A DNA stretch of 64,000 bases from Alteripontixanthobacter maritimus (GTDB lineage Bacteria; Pseudomonadota; Alphaproteobacteria; Sphingomonadales; Sphingomonadaceae): contig NZ_QBKA01000002.1 of NCBI RefSeq assembly GCF_003340475.1, positions 1,993,501-2,057,500 of the forward strand, given 5' to 3'. Under the pieces are notes generated by a model. It did no database searches, had not been told where the DNA came from, and was given only the letters and a program-made list of their open reading frames with translations. Below, one piece after another: positions 26,520 through 33,413 of the stretch. Positions within the stretch are counted from its first letter, which is position 1. Each line of letters starts with the position of its first letter. A program made the position numbers and the translations under genes.

Positions 26520-28285
26520 GTCTTTTTCGCCGCTTCGGCTTCCGCTGCCTTCTTCGCGCGATCTTCCGCGGCCTGTTGCTTGAGCTGCGGGTGACGCGAG
26601 TAGAGGTAGCTTTGCTGAGCCAAGGTCAGGAGGTTCGACGTTGTCCAGTAAAGCAGCAGCCCGGCCGCGAATGGTGCCATTACGAACATCAGCACCCATG
26701 GCATGATGTTGAACAGCTGTTGCTGGACAGGGTCCATCGCAGTCGGGTTGAGCCGGAAAGTGAGCCACATTGTCACACCAAGCAGCACTGCCAACACACC
26801 GATGGCCAGGAAGCTGGGCGGATCGAACGGCAACAGGCCGAACAGGTTGAGAATGGTGGCCGGATCGGGCGCGGACAGATCGCGGATCCACAGGATGAAC
26901 GGTTCGTGCCGCATCTCGATCGCCAGGATCAGCACCTTGTACAGCGCGAAGAAGACCGGAATCTGCAGCAGCATGGGCAGGCACCCGGCAAGCGGATTGA
27001 CGCCTTCCTTCTTGTACAGCGCCATCACTTCCTGCTGTTGTTTCTGCTTGTCTTCCTTGTGCCGTTCCTGGATCGCCTTCATCTTCGGCTGGATCGCGCG
27101 CATGGCAGCCATGCTGGCAAAGCCCTTCTGCGCGATGGGGAACATGGCGGCACGGATCAGCACCGTCAGCAGGATGATGGCGAGGCCGAAATTGCCAACC
27201 AGTTCATCAAGCGAAGTCAGGAGCCAGAAGATCGGTTTTTCGAACCAGCGGAACCAGCCCCAATCGATCGCGAGATCGAACTTGGCGACCCCGGCTTCCT
27301 CGTACCCATCGAGGACATCGCTTTCCTTCGCGCCCACGAACAGCTGCGTCGTGCGGCTGACCTGGCGGCCCGACTGCACGGTTTCGGGCGCATAGATCAG
27401 GTCTGCGCGATAGCGATCCTGACCCAGCGAACGGAACGTGCCGTCCGCGCGCGTTCCGGCATCGGGAATAAGTGCGGACATCCAGTAAATATCGGTAAAG
27501 CCGATCCACTTGGCCGATCCTTCACCATCGACCGTGCCCATTTCCTCGATATCATCGTAATCATAGCCGAAATCGACGGCGTCCCCGAACATCCCGATGG
27601 GGCCGGAATGTACGTTCCATGTGCTGGCGCTGGCTGTCAGGCTGGTCCGGTTGACCAATGCAAATGGCGTAACCACCACCGGACCGCCGGCAGTGTTGAC
27701 AACCGTCTGCCGGGCGGAAATCATGTACTGGTCGTCCACCGAAAGCTCGATCTGGAACCGTTGGCCCGCACCATTGTCCCACCTGAGCGTGACCGGCGTT
27801 GCAGGCGTCAGCACGTCGCCATCGGTTTCCCAAACGGTGCGTGCGTCGGGCAGTGTGGCGCCGGAACCGACCCAGCCGAACTGCGCGAATTGCTGGACAG
27901 GCGTGCTTTGCGGGGCGAACATCCGCACCGGCCCGCTATCCTTCTCGACCGTCTGGCGGTGCGACTTCAACACGATATCGTCGATCCGCGCACCGACAGG
28001 ATTGATCGAGCCCGCCAGTTCGCCCGCATCGATGCGGATGCGGCCCGAGCTGGCAAGAGCGGTATCGAGATCGGTATCGACCATGGTTTCGGCCAGATCG
28101 TCGCTCACGCGGGTGCTGCCGTCTGCCAGCCGCCCTTCGGCCCGCTGGGTCGGTGCGTCGACCCGGCCAGCCGCGGTAACAGGAGTGTCCGGCTGCGGGT
28201 AGACGTACCGCATGCCGGCTTCCCAGCCGAACAGGAGCAGGCCGCATAGCACCACTGCGAGCAGGAGATTGCGCTGGTTATCCAA
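26516..28285 (-). CDS. yidC: Membrane protein insertase YidC
   Basis: The 589-residue insertase places proteins in the inner membrane, with or without SecYEG. It has the Gram-negative layout: N-terminal membrane segment (MDNQRNLLLAVVLCGLLLFGW), a large periplasmic domain (about residues 60-340), then the conserved five-helix core beginning around GNFGLAIILLTVLIRAAMFP. The positive hydrophilic-groove region and the cytoplasmic hairpin with MKAIQERHKEDKQKQQQE follow. The C-terminal tail is Lys/Ala/Glu-rich. yidD lies 94 bp upstream and yihA overlaps its stop. Confidence 0.96.
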   Translation of the reverse strand: MDNQRNLLLAVVLCGLLLFGWEAGMRYVYPQPDTPVTAAGRVDAPTQRAEGRLADGSTRVSDDLAETMVDTDLDTALASSGRIRIDAGELAGSINPVGARIDDIVLKSHRQTVEKDSGPVRMFAPQSTPVQQFAQFGWVGSGATLPDARTVWETDGDVLTPATPVTLRWDNGAGQRFQIELSVDDQYMISARQTVVNTAGGPVVVTPFALVNRTSLTASASTWNVHSGPIGMFGDAVDFGYDYDDIEEMGTVDGEGSAKWIGFTDIYWMSALIPDAGTRADGTFRSLGQDRYRADLIYAPETVQSGRQVSRTTQLFVGAKESDVLDGYEEAGVAKFDLAIDWGWFRWFEKPIFWLLTSLDELVGNFGLAIILLTVLIRAAMFPIAQKGFASMAAMRAIQPKMKAIQERHKEDKQKQQQEVMALYKKEGVNPLAGCLPMLLQIPVFFALYKVLILAIEMRHEPFILWIRDLSAPDPATILNLFGLLPFDPPSFLAIGVLAVLLGVTMWLTFRLNPTAMDPVQQQLFNIMPWVLMFVMAPFAAGLLLYWTTSNLLTLAQQSYLYSRHPQLKQQAAEDRAKKAAEAEAAKKT

Positions 28286-28379
28286 GGTGAAGACGATCCT
28301 CGATCAATGCACCGCCGACATGGCGCCGGCGGGAACGGCGCCGCAATATGGGAGCCCGGTGAAATCTGATGTCACGGCG

Positions 28380-28589
28380 TTACGGCACAGGGTCGTAACC
28401 GTGTCCCCCCCAGGGGTGGCAGCGCAATATACGTTTCGCCGCCATCCATCCACCCTTGATTGCGCCATGCTTCTCCAGCGCCTCGATCGCGTAGGCGGAA
28501 CAGGACGGGGCGAAGCGGCAGGACGGCGGCAATATGCGCGACGGGCCAAGCTGCCAGCCGCGCGCAATCCAGATTAGCAGGGTCTTCAT
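28380..28589 (-). CDS. yidD: Membrane protein insertion efficiency factor YidD
   Basis: The 69-residue protein helps YidC-dependent insertion at the inner membrane. It shows the family signature [19 protein letters not shown] with its conserved cysteines, and [14 protein letters not shown] at the end. Its ATG at 28589 overlaps the rnpA stop (ATGA), fixing the start and suggesting coupled translation. Confidence 0.95.
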   Translation of the reverse strand: MKTLLIWIARGWQLGPSRILPPSCRFAPSCSAYAIEALEKHGAIKGGWMAAKRILRCHPWGGHGYDPVP

Positions 28590-28999
28590 GTGGCTGAACC
28601 GGCAGTCGAATTGCGGGATTTGCCGGATTTCCGGCGAGGGGCGCGCTTGCGATCCCCCTCCCCACGCCGCGCCCGCTCGAGCGCCCGGGACAATTCAGCC
28701 CGCATGGTGGCGAAGTCCCGCTCACGCCCGCCTTCGCGCCCGATCAACACATGGTCGTGCCCCGCCAAACCCTCGGTCGGCAGGGCATCGCGCAGCAATT
28801 CGCGGAACCGCCGTTTCATGCGGTTGCGGATTACGGCATTCCCGATCTTCTTGGTGACAGTAATCCCGAACCGCTTGGCCACGCCGTCATTCGGCCGTGT
28901 CAGCAACACGAAGCCGGGCCGCGCATTGCGAAGCCCGCGATTCGCGGCGAGGAAGTCGGCGCGTTTCGTGATGGTGGTGGGGGCGGACGGAGAAGTCAT
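28586..28999 (-). CDS. rnpA: Ribonuclease P protein component
   Basis: The 137-residue basic protein assists the catalytic RNA in tRNA 5' maturation. The RNase P signature is [21 protein letters not shown] (about residues 50-70), with an [11 protein letters not shown] strand before it. The C-terminus has an Arg/Lys-rich tail of about 25 residues. It is preceded by 382 bp of repeat-bearing sequence instead of directly by rpmH, and followed by yidD with an ATGA overlap. Confidence 0.94.
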   Translation of the reverse strand: MTSPSAPTTITKRADFLAANRGLRNARPGFVLLTRPNDGVAKRFGITVTKKIGNAVIRNRMKRRFRELLRDALPTEGLAGHDHVLIGREGGRERDFATMRAELSRALERARRGEGDRKRAPRRKSGKSRNSTAGSAT

Positions 29000-29033
29000 C
29001 GATCGCTATGATAGTGCGGTTGGGGGTGAGAGT

Positions 29034-29380
29034 CTTTTTTGTTTTGCCTCAGGCGCCGGCGGTCGCATTCGCTCCCTTAGGCTTTCCTCGCGCTTCGCGC
29101 TGCGGGCGGCCCTTTGGGCCTATGACTGCCGTGATTGTATTTTGTTTGGCCCTCAAACGCCGGGCGCTCGCATCCGCTCGCTTGGCTTCCTTGCATCAGC
29201 TTGGGCGGCCGTTCGGCCTTGCGGTTTGCCGGTCGCAAACCGAAATCGCGCTAAGCTATAGAAGTGGTATCAAGAATCTGGTCACGGCAGTCATAGGCCC
29301 AAAGGGCCGCCCGCAGCGACGCGACCGTCAGGTCGCATGAGCGAGGTTACCGCACACCCGGATGGGTGTGCGAAAAACAA
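29034..29380. repeat. Structured intergenic repeat, copy 3 (between rpmH and rnpA)
   Basis: This copy fills the rpmH-rnpA gap and is rearranged. The left part (29034-29134) is in + orientation (TTTTGCCTCAGGCGCCGGCGG through CTATGACTGCCGTGA). The middle (about 29140-29330) is an inverted element beginning TTTGTTTGGCCCTCAAACGC. The core arms at 29100-29134 and near 29281-29316 form an inverted repeat of about 35 bp. Hairpins: CGGTTTGC/GCAAACCG (29222-29242), GGCC-GTTC-GGCC (29207-29218) and CGCACACCC-GGAT-GGGTGTGCG (29351-29372). The middle copy of the GGAT-type loop region has non-complementary arms, so that hairpin is lost there. Confidence 0.85.
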
Positions 29381-29381
29381 A

Positions 29382-29516
29382 CTAAGCGCAGAGTTTCTTG
29401 CGGCCCTTGCGGCGACGGTTGCGTAGCACCTTGCGGCCGCCGACCGTTGCCTTGCGGGCAAAGAAACCGTGGCGGCGCTGGCGCACCAGATTGCTTGGCT
29501 GGAATGTCCGCTTCAT
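29382..29516 (-). CDS. rpmH: 50S ribosomal protein L34
   Basis: This 44-residue, very basic protein has the L34 signature [20 protein letters not shown] and ends GRKKLCA. It binds 23S rRNA in the large subunit. It is too short for most ORF filters and was read directly from the minus strand, with ATG at 29516 and TAG at 29382. It is normally followed closely by rnpA; here a 382-bp gap with a structured repeat intervenes. Confidence 0.98.
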   Translation of the reverse strand: MKRTFQPSNLVRQRRHGFFARKATVGGRKVLRNRRRKGRKKLCA

Positions 29517-29574
29517 ATCGACCTCTGAGAACTGTCTGTCACCGGCACCTCCCGAACATACGGAACGGCACCAT

Positions 29575-29601
29575 AAAAAAGGGCCGCCAGCTAGGGCGAC
29601 C
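29575..29601 (-). terminator. Intrinsic terminator of the 29619-30416 gene
   Basis: Read on the minus strand, a 7-bp stem GGTCGCC/GGCGGCC (one G-T pair) with loop CTAGCT is followed by CTTTTTT. It lies 18 bp past the stop at 29619 and upstream of rpmH, insulating rpmH from the gene behind it. Confidence 0.75.
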
Positions 29602-29618
29602 GTGTTGCATGAAATCCG

Positions 29619-30416
29619 TTAGAGCGGCTCCGACCCTGAGTCAAGCAGCGCGTAGGCGATCTGCGGCATAGGCTGATCCGATGGCTGCGCAACGCGAACC
29701 GCGTCTCCAGCACTATCCTTCATCCAGCCGCGAATATCACGCGCCGTCAACCATAGCGCCTGTTCGTGCGGCACGGAATTGGTCAGATCGTAAAACGCGC
29801 GAGCATCCGGCGCTGCCATGCCCATTTCGATGTAGTAATTCAGATACATGCTGTTTTCGGGCGCTGTCGCGGCGAAATCATCCGCCTGCAACCCATCTTC
29901 GTCAAGCCAGCTATGTACTGCGAACTCGGCGCCCTCATCGACCCGGCGCGTTGCGCCTGCCCAGAACAATTCCACCGCACCGGAGCGGACCGAGCCACCG
30001 CGCGGCACGTGGGTCGCAAGCCCTGCCGAGCGGATCATCCGGCCCAAGGCAAGGTTCGCGCGGTCGTCGTCAGTACCGGGGCATTCGACCAGTTGCAGCG
30101 TCTCGATACCGGGATGCGCGGCCAGCATGGCGGCGAAATGCGCCGGGCTGCCGGTATTGGTCGCATCGACGAGCGCGGCACGGCTATCGTCCAGCACGCG
30201 AAACGGGCCGTAGCTTGCGATACCTTCCGGCACATCAATGGAATGCGCGCTGACCAGGCGGTTGGCGCTGGCCGTTTGCGACGGCGAAGCTTCGACCCAT
30301 TCTTCGACGATGGTAGTGGTTACGACCATACGACTTTGTACGGTTTGCGCGGATAGTGGCGCTGCGAACAGAGTGGCAAGGGCCAGGAAAAGAGCAACAA
30401 CACCGCGCATGTGCAT
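29619..30416 (-). CDS. Periplasmic protein with ClpP/crotonase-like fold (tentative)
   Basis: The 265-residue secreted protein has a Sec signal peptide (cleavage near LSAQT). The order of a LVECPGTDDDRANLALGRMI helix, THVPRGGSVRSGAVELFWAG (where related proteins have a CxSAC nucleophile motif) and FAVHSW resembles the COG3904-type ClpP-like periplasmic proteins. The likely serine is in GSVRSG and the histidine is in the VHSW stretch, but the full catalytic set cannot be confirmed. A stand-alone gene with its own terminator. Confidence 0.5.
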   Translation of the reverse strand: MHMRGVVALFLALATLFAAPLSAQTVQSRMVVTTTIVEEWVEASPSQTASANRLVSAHSIDVPEGIASYGPFRVLDDSRAALVDATNTGSPAHFAAMLAAHPGIETLQLVECPGTDDDRANLALGRMIRSAGLATHVPRGGSVRSGAVELFWAGATRRVDEGAEFAVHSWLDEDGLQADDFAATAPENSMYLNYYIEMGMAAPDARAFYDLTNSVPHEQALWLTARDIRGWMKDSAGDAVRVAQPSDQPMPQIAYALLDSGSEPL

Positions 30417-30570
30417 CCGTTTGCGCTGGCGGGTCTTGCGGTATTGCCAACACGAATGGTTGCCGCGCCGGTAAGGATGTTTTGCGATAATCGTGCGCGC
30501 CGCAGCAACACCCCTCGACAGTGCCTGGCAAACCCGCCAGACAGGCGCAGAACAAACAGGGGGTGTTGCA

Positions 30571-32079
30571 GTGGTCGCTCTGGTCCGGACGGTGGCCTAT
30601 CTCGGGCTGGAAGCGCGCGGCGTGGAAGTGCAATGTCAGGTCGCGCCCGGCATGCCGCGCTTCGCTATTGTGGGCTTGCCGGACAAGGCTGTGGGCGAAA
30701 GCCGCGAACGCGTGCAGAGCGCATTGAGCGCGATGGGCCTGTCGCTTCCGCCCAAACGCATCACCATCAACCTGTCGCCCGCCGACCTGCCTAAGGAAGG
30801 CTCGCATTACGATCTGCCCATCGCGTTGGCCCTGTTGGCGGCGATGGGGGTAACCGATGCGGAGCAGCTTGGCGACTGGATCGTGGTAGGCGAACTGGCG
30901 CTGGACGGGCGCATCGTGGCGTCGCCCGGCGTGCTGCTCGCGGCGATCAAGGCCAACGAAGCGGAAACCGGCCTGATCTGTCCGGCAGCGCAAGGGGCGG
31001 AAGCGCGCTGGGCCAGCGGCGTGCCGATTGCCGCCGCGCCCGACCTGGTCAGTCTGCTCAACCACCTCAAAGGCACCGCACGCCTGCCCGACCCTGAGCC
31101 GGGCGAGGTAGAGCCCGCCCCGCCCGGCCCCGATCTCAAGCAAGTGAAGGGCCAGGAAACCGCCAAGCGCGCGTTGGAAATTGCTGCCGCCGGGGGGCAC
31201 AATCTGCTCATGAACGGCCCGCCCGGTGCGGGCAAAAGCCTGCTTGCATCATGCCTTCCCGGCATTTTGCCCGAACTTTCCCCGGCCGAGGCGCTGGAAG
31301 TGTCAATGGTGCAATCGGTCGCAGGCACCCTGCAGGAAGGTCGCATCAGCCGTGCCCGCCCGTTCCGCGCGCCGCACCATTCCGCCAGTATGGCCGCGCT
31401 GACCGGTGGCGGGCTGAAGGTAAAACCGGGCGAAGTCAGCCTGGCGCACCTTGGCGTATTGTTCCTCGACGAACTGCCCGAATTCCAGCGGCCTGTGCTC
31501 GATTCCCTGCGTCAGCCACTGGAAACCGGCAAGGTTGATGTGGCGCGCGCCAACGCCCATGTCAGCTTTCCCGCCCGCGTGCAGTTGATCGCGGCAATGA
31601 ACCCGTGCCGCTGCGGCCATCTGGGCGATCCTGCGCTGGCTTGCAGTCGCGCGCCGCGATGTGCCGCCGATTATCAGAGCAAAGTTTCCGGGCCGATGCT
31701 CGACCGGATCGACCTGCATGTCGATGTCGACCCGGTCAGTGCCGCCGATCTCGGTCTGCCGCCATCTGCCGAAGGTAGCGCCGAAGTCGCGGCCCGCGTG
31801 GCCGCAGCGCGCGCGCTTCAGACGGCCCGATCCGGGGAAACCGGTGCGCGCAGCAACGCAGAATTGGACGGCGAGCCATTGGAGAAATTCGCCGGGCCGG
31901 ACGAAGCGGGTCGCAAGCTGCTGATGCAGGCTGCCGAAGCCATGCGCTTGTCCGCACGGGGCTATACCAGAATGCTGCGCGTGGCCCGAACCGTAGCCGA
32001 CCTTGCCAAGGCGGATACCGTGGGCCGCATTCACATCGCGGAGGCATTGAGTTATCGTCGGCAGCCACCAAGGGCCTGA
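30571..32079 (+). CDS. YifB-family Mg-chelatase-like AAA ATPase
   Basis: The 502-residue protein is of the YifB/ComM family. It has an N-terminal Lon-like fold (LGLEARGVEVQCQVAPGMPRF), then the ATPase core with Walker A GPPGAGKSLLASCLPGILP and Walker B LAHLGVLFLDELPEFQRP. MNPCRCGHLGDP and a C-terminal Mg-chelatase domain follow. In Vibrio and Haemophilus ComM is a branch-migration helicase that helps integrate transforming DNA. The start is GTG at 30571, chosen for AGGGGG about 8 nt before it; a longer frame to 30493 has no ribosome-binding site. The serpin gene follows 23 bp later. Confidence 0.93.
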   Translation: MVALVRTVAYLGLEARGVEVQCQVAPGMPRFAIVGLPDKAVGESRERVQSALSAMGLSLPPKRITINLSPADLPKEGSHYDLPIALALLAAMGVTDAEQLGDWIVVGELALDGRIVASPGVLLAAIKANEAETGLICPAAQGAEARWASGVPIAAAPDLVSLLNHLKGTARLPDPEPGEVEPAPPGPDLKQVKGQETAKRALEIAAAGGHNLLMNGPPGAGKSLLASCLPGILPELSPAEALEVSMVQSVAGTLQEGRISRARPFRAPHHSASMAALTGGGLKVKPGEVSLAHLGVLFLDELPEFQRPVLDSLRQPLETGKVDVARANAHVSFPARVQLIAAMNPCRCGHLGDPALACSRAPRCAADYQSKVSGPMLDRIDLHVDVDPVSAADLGLPPSAEGSAEVAARVAAARALQTARSGETGARSNAELDGEPLEKFAGPDEAGRKLLMQAAEAMRLSARGYTRMLRVARTVADLAKADTVGRIHIAEALSYRRQPPRA

Positions 32080-32102
32080 TTGCCTTGCCGAAAGGATGTT
32101 CG

Positions 32103-33341
32103 ATGAGAAAGATCCTGACAAGTTGTGTTGCTGTTCTGGCGCTTGCCGCCTGTACCCAGAACGCCCCTGCGCAGCCCACACCCGCCCCATCCGAAACTGA
32201 CGAAGTTCAAGCGGCACGTCCAACAGGACCGCTCGCCGTCTATACGGTGCTCGCCGATGCCGCGGCCGCGGATGAAAACATCGTCTATTCTCCAACAAGC
32301 GCGGCGCAGGCCTTCGGCCTTGTCCATCTTGGCGCTCGCGGAGAAACAGCGGCCCAGATCGAGCAGACTTTCGCGCTGCCTGCGGGCGCGAAAGGTGATG
32401 CTCAGTTGGGGCATCGGCGCACCGCATTGTCGGATCCCGGCGTGGGCGTGAAGCTGCGCATTGCGAACGCGCTGTTCCTGGCCGATAATTACAGGTTGCG
32501 AGACCGGTACGTGGCCGATGCCAAGGCAATATATGGTGCCACTACCGATACGGTGAACTTCAAATTACGTCCGGCCGCTGCAGCGCGCACTATCAACGCG
32601 TGGGCGGATCGCGAAACCAACGGACTGATACCGCAAGTCGTCACACCGCAATCCATTGTCCGCGACGCGGCAGCCTATCTTGCCAATGCCACCTATTTCG
32701 AGGGAGACTGGTCGCGCGCATTCACGCAGGTCGAACGCGCTCCCTTCCTGTTCGGCAACGGGCGCGAAACCACTTTCGACCTGATGAAGGCGGAGGCCGA
32801 TTACGCGACCGTCATCGATAATGGCTGGCGCGCCGTCCGGATGCCGTATGGCCGCATGCGCCGGTTCGTGATGGACATTATGCTGCCGGAAGAGCGTACG
32901 GCAAAGCTGCCGGAACTTGGGGTTGCCCGGATTGCCAAACTCGACAGCCAGCTTACGAAAGCGAAGCCGGCAAGCACACGGTTGTGGTTGCCACGTTTCG
33001 AGGCGGATATGGAGCAAGACCTGATTGCGCCATTACGGCGATTGGGCCTGACTTTGCCGTTCGACAGAGCGGCAGCCGACCTGACGGGCATGTCTCACCC
33101 TGCTTCGGCCCGGCTTTACATCGAAAAGGCGTTTCAGGTCGCGAAATTGCAGGTTTTCCAAACCGGCACCAAGGCAGCGGCGGCGACCATTGCCGTTGCC
33201 GTGCCGGTTTCCGTGCCGCCACCCTTTACAGGCAGGGAATTCCGGGTGGACCAGCCGTTCCTGTTTGCCATTCGCGATACGCAAACAGGCGAAATTCTGT
33301 TTTTCGGCCGAATTGCCTCACCCGACCCATATTCCGGCTAG
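32103..33341 (+). CDS. Serpin-family lipoprotein (predicted inhibitory)
   Basis: The 412-residue protein starts with a lipoprotein signal (LALAAC) and a Pro/Ala/Glu linker, then the serpin fold: ENIVYSPTSAAQAFGLVHLGARGETAAQI, the ANATYFEGDWSRAF breach region, and the C-terminal QPFLFAIRDTQTGEILFFGRI signature. The reactive-centre hinge is GTKAAAATIAVAV (from residue 355), the small-residue pattern of inhibitory serpins. Numbering from the invariant Gly puts Val-Ser at P1-P1'. AAAGGA precedes the ATG at 32103. It would trap serine proteases at the outer membrane or periplasm. Serpins are uncommon in Proteobacteria. Confidence 0.9.
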   Translation: MRKILTSCVAVLALAACTQNAPAQPTPAPSETDEVQAARPTGPLAVYTVLADAAAADENIVYSPTSAAQAFGLVHLGARGETAAQIEQTFALPAGAKGDAQLGHRRTALSDPGVGVKLRIANALFLADNYRLRDRYVADAKAIYGATTDTVNFKLRPAAAARTINAWADRETNGLIPQVVTPQSIVRDAAAYLANATYFEGDWSRAFTQVERAPFLFGNGRETTFDLMKAEADYATVIDNGWRAVRMPYGRMRRFVMDIMLPEERTAKLPELGVARIAKLDSQLTKAKPASTRLWLPRFEADMEQDLIAPLRRLGLTLPFDRAAADLTGMSHPASARLYIEKAFQVAKLQVFQTGTKAAAATIAVAVPVSVPPPFTGREFRVDQPFLFAIRDTQTGEILFFGRIASPDPYSG

Positions 33342-33413
33342 GCTTGTGGCACCTCGTCGGGCGGCTTACTTCCCGGACAAATTCAAGAACAAGATGAACC
33401 CGGAGACCGCACG

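Noticed and set aside
25869-26984. A 371-residue minus-strand frame for the GTPase
   Set aside because: Its N-terminal half is an alternative reading of yidC. The GTPase starts at the GTG at 26519 that overlaps the yidC stop.
26342-28249. A 635-codon open frame on the + strand
   Set aside because: It is antisense to yidC and yihA, with a low-complexity His/Gln/Arg composition and no family features.
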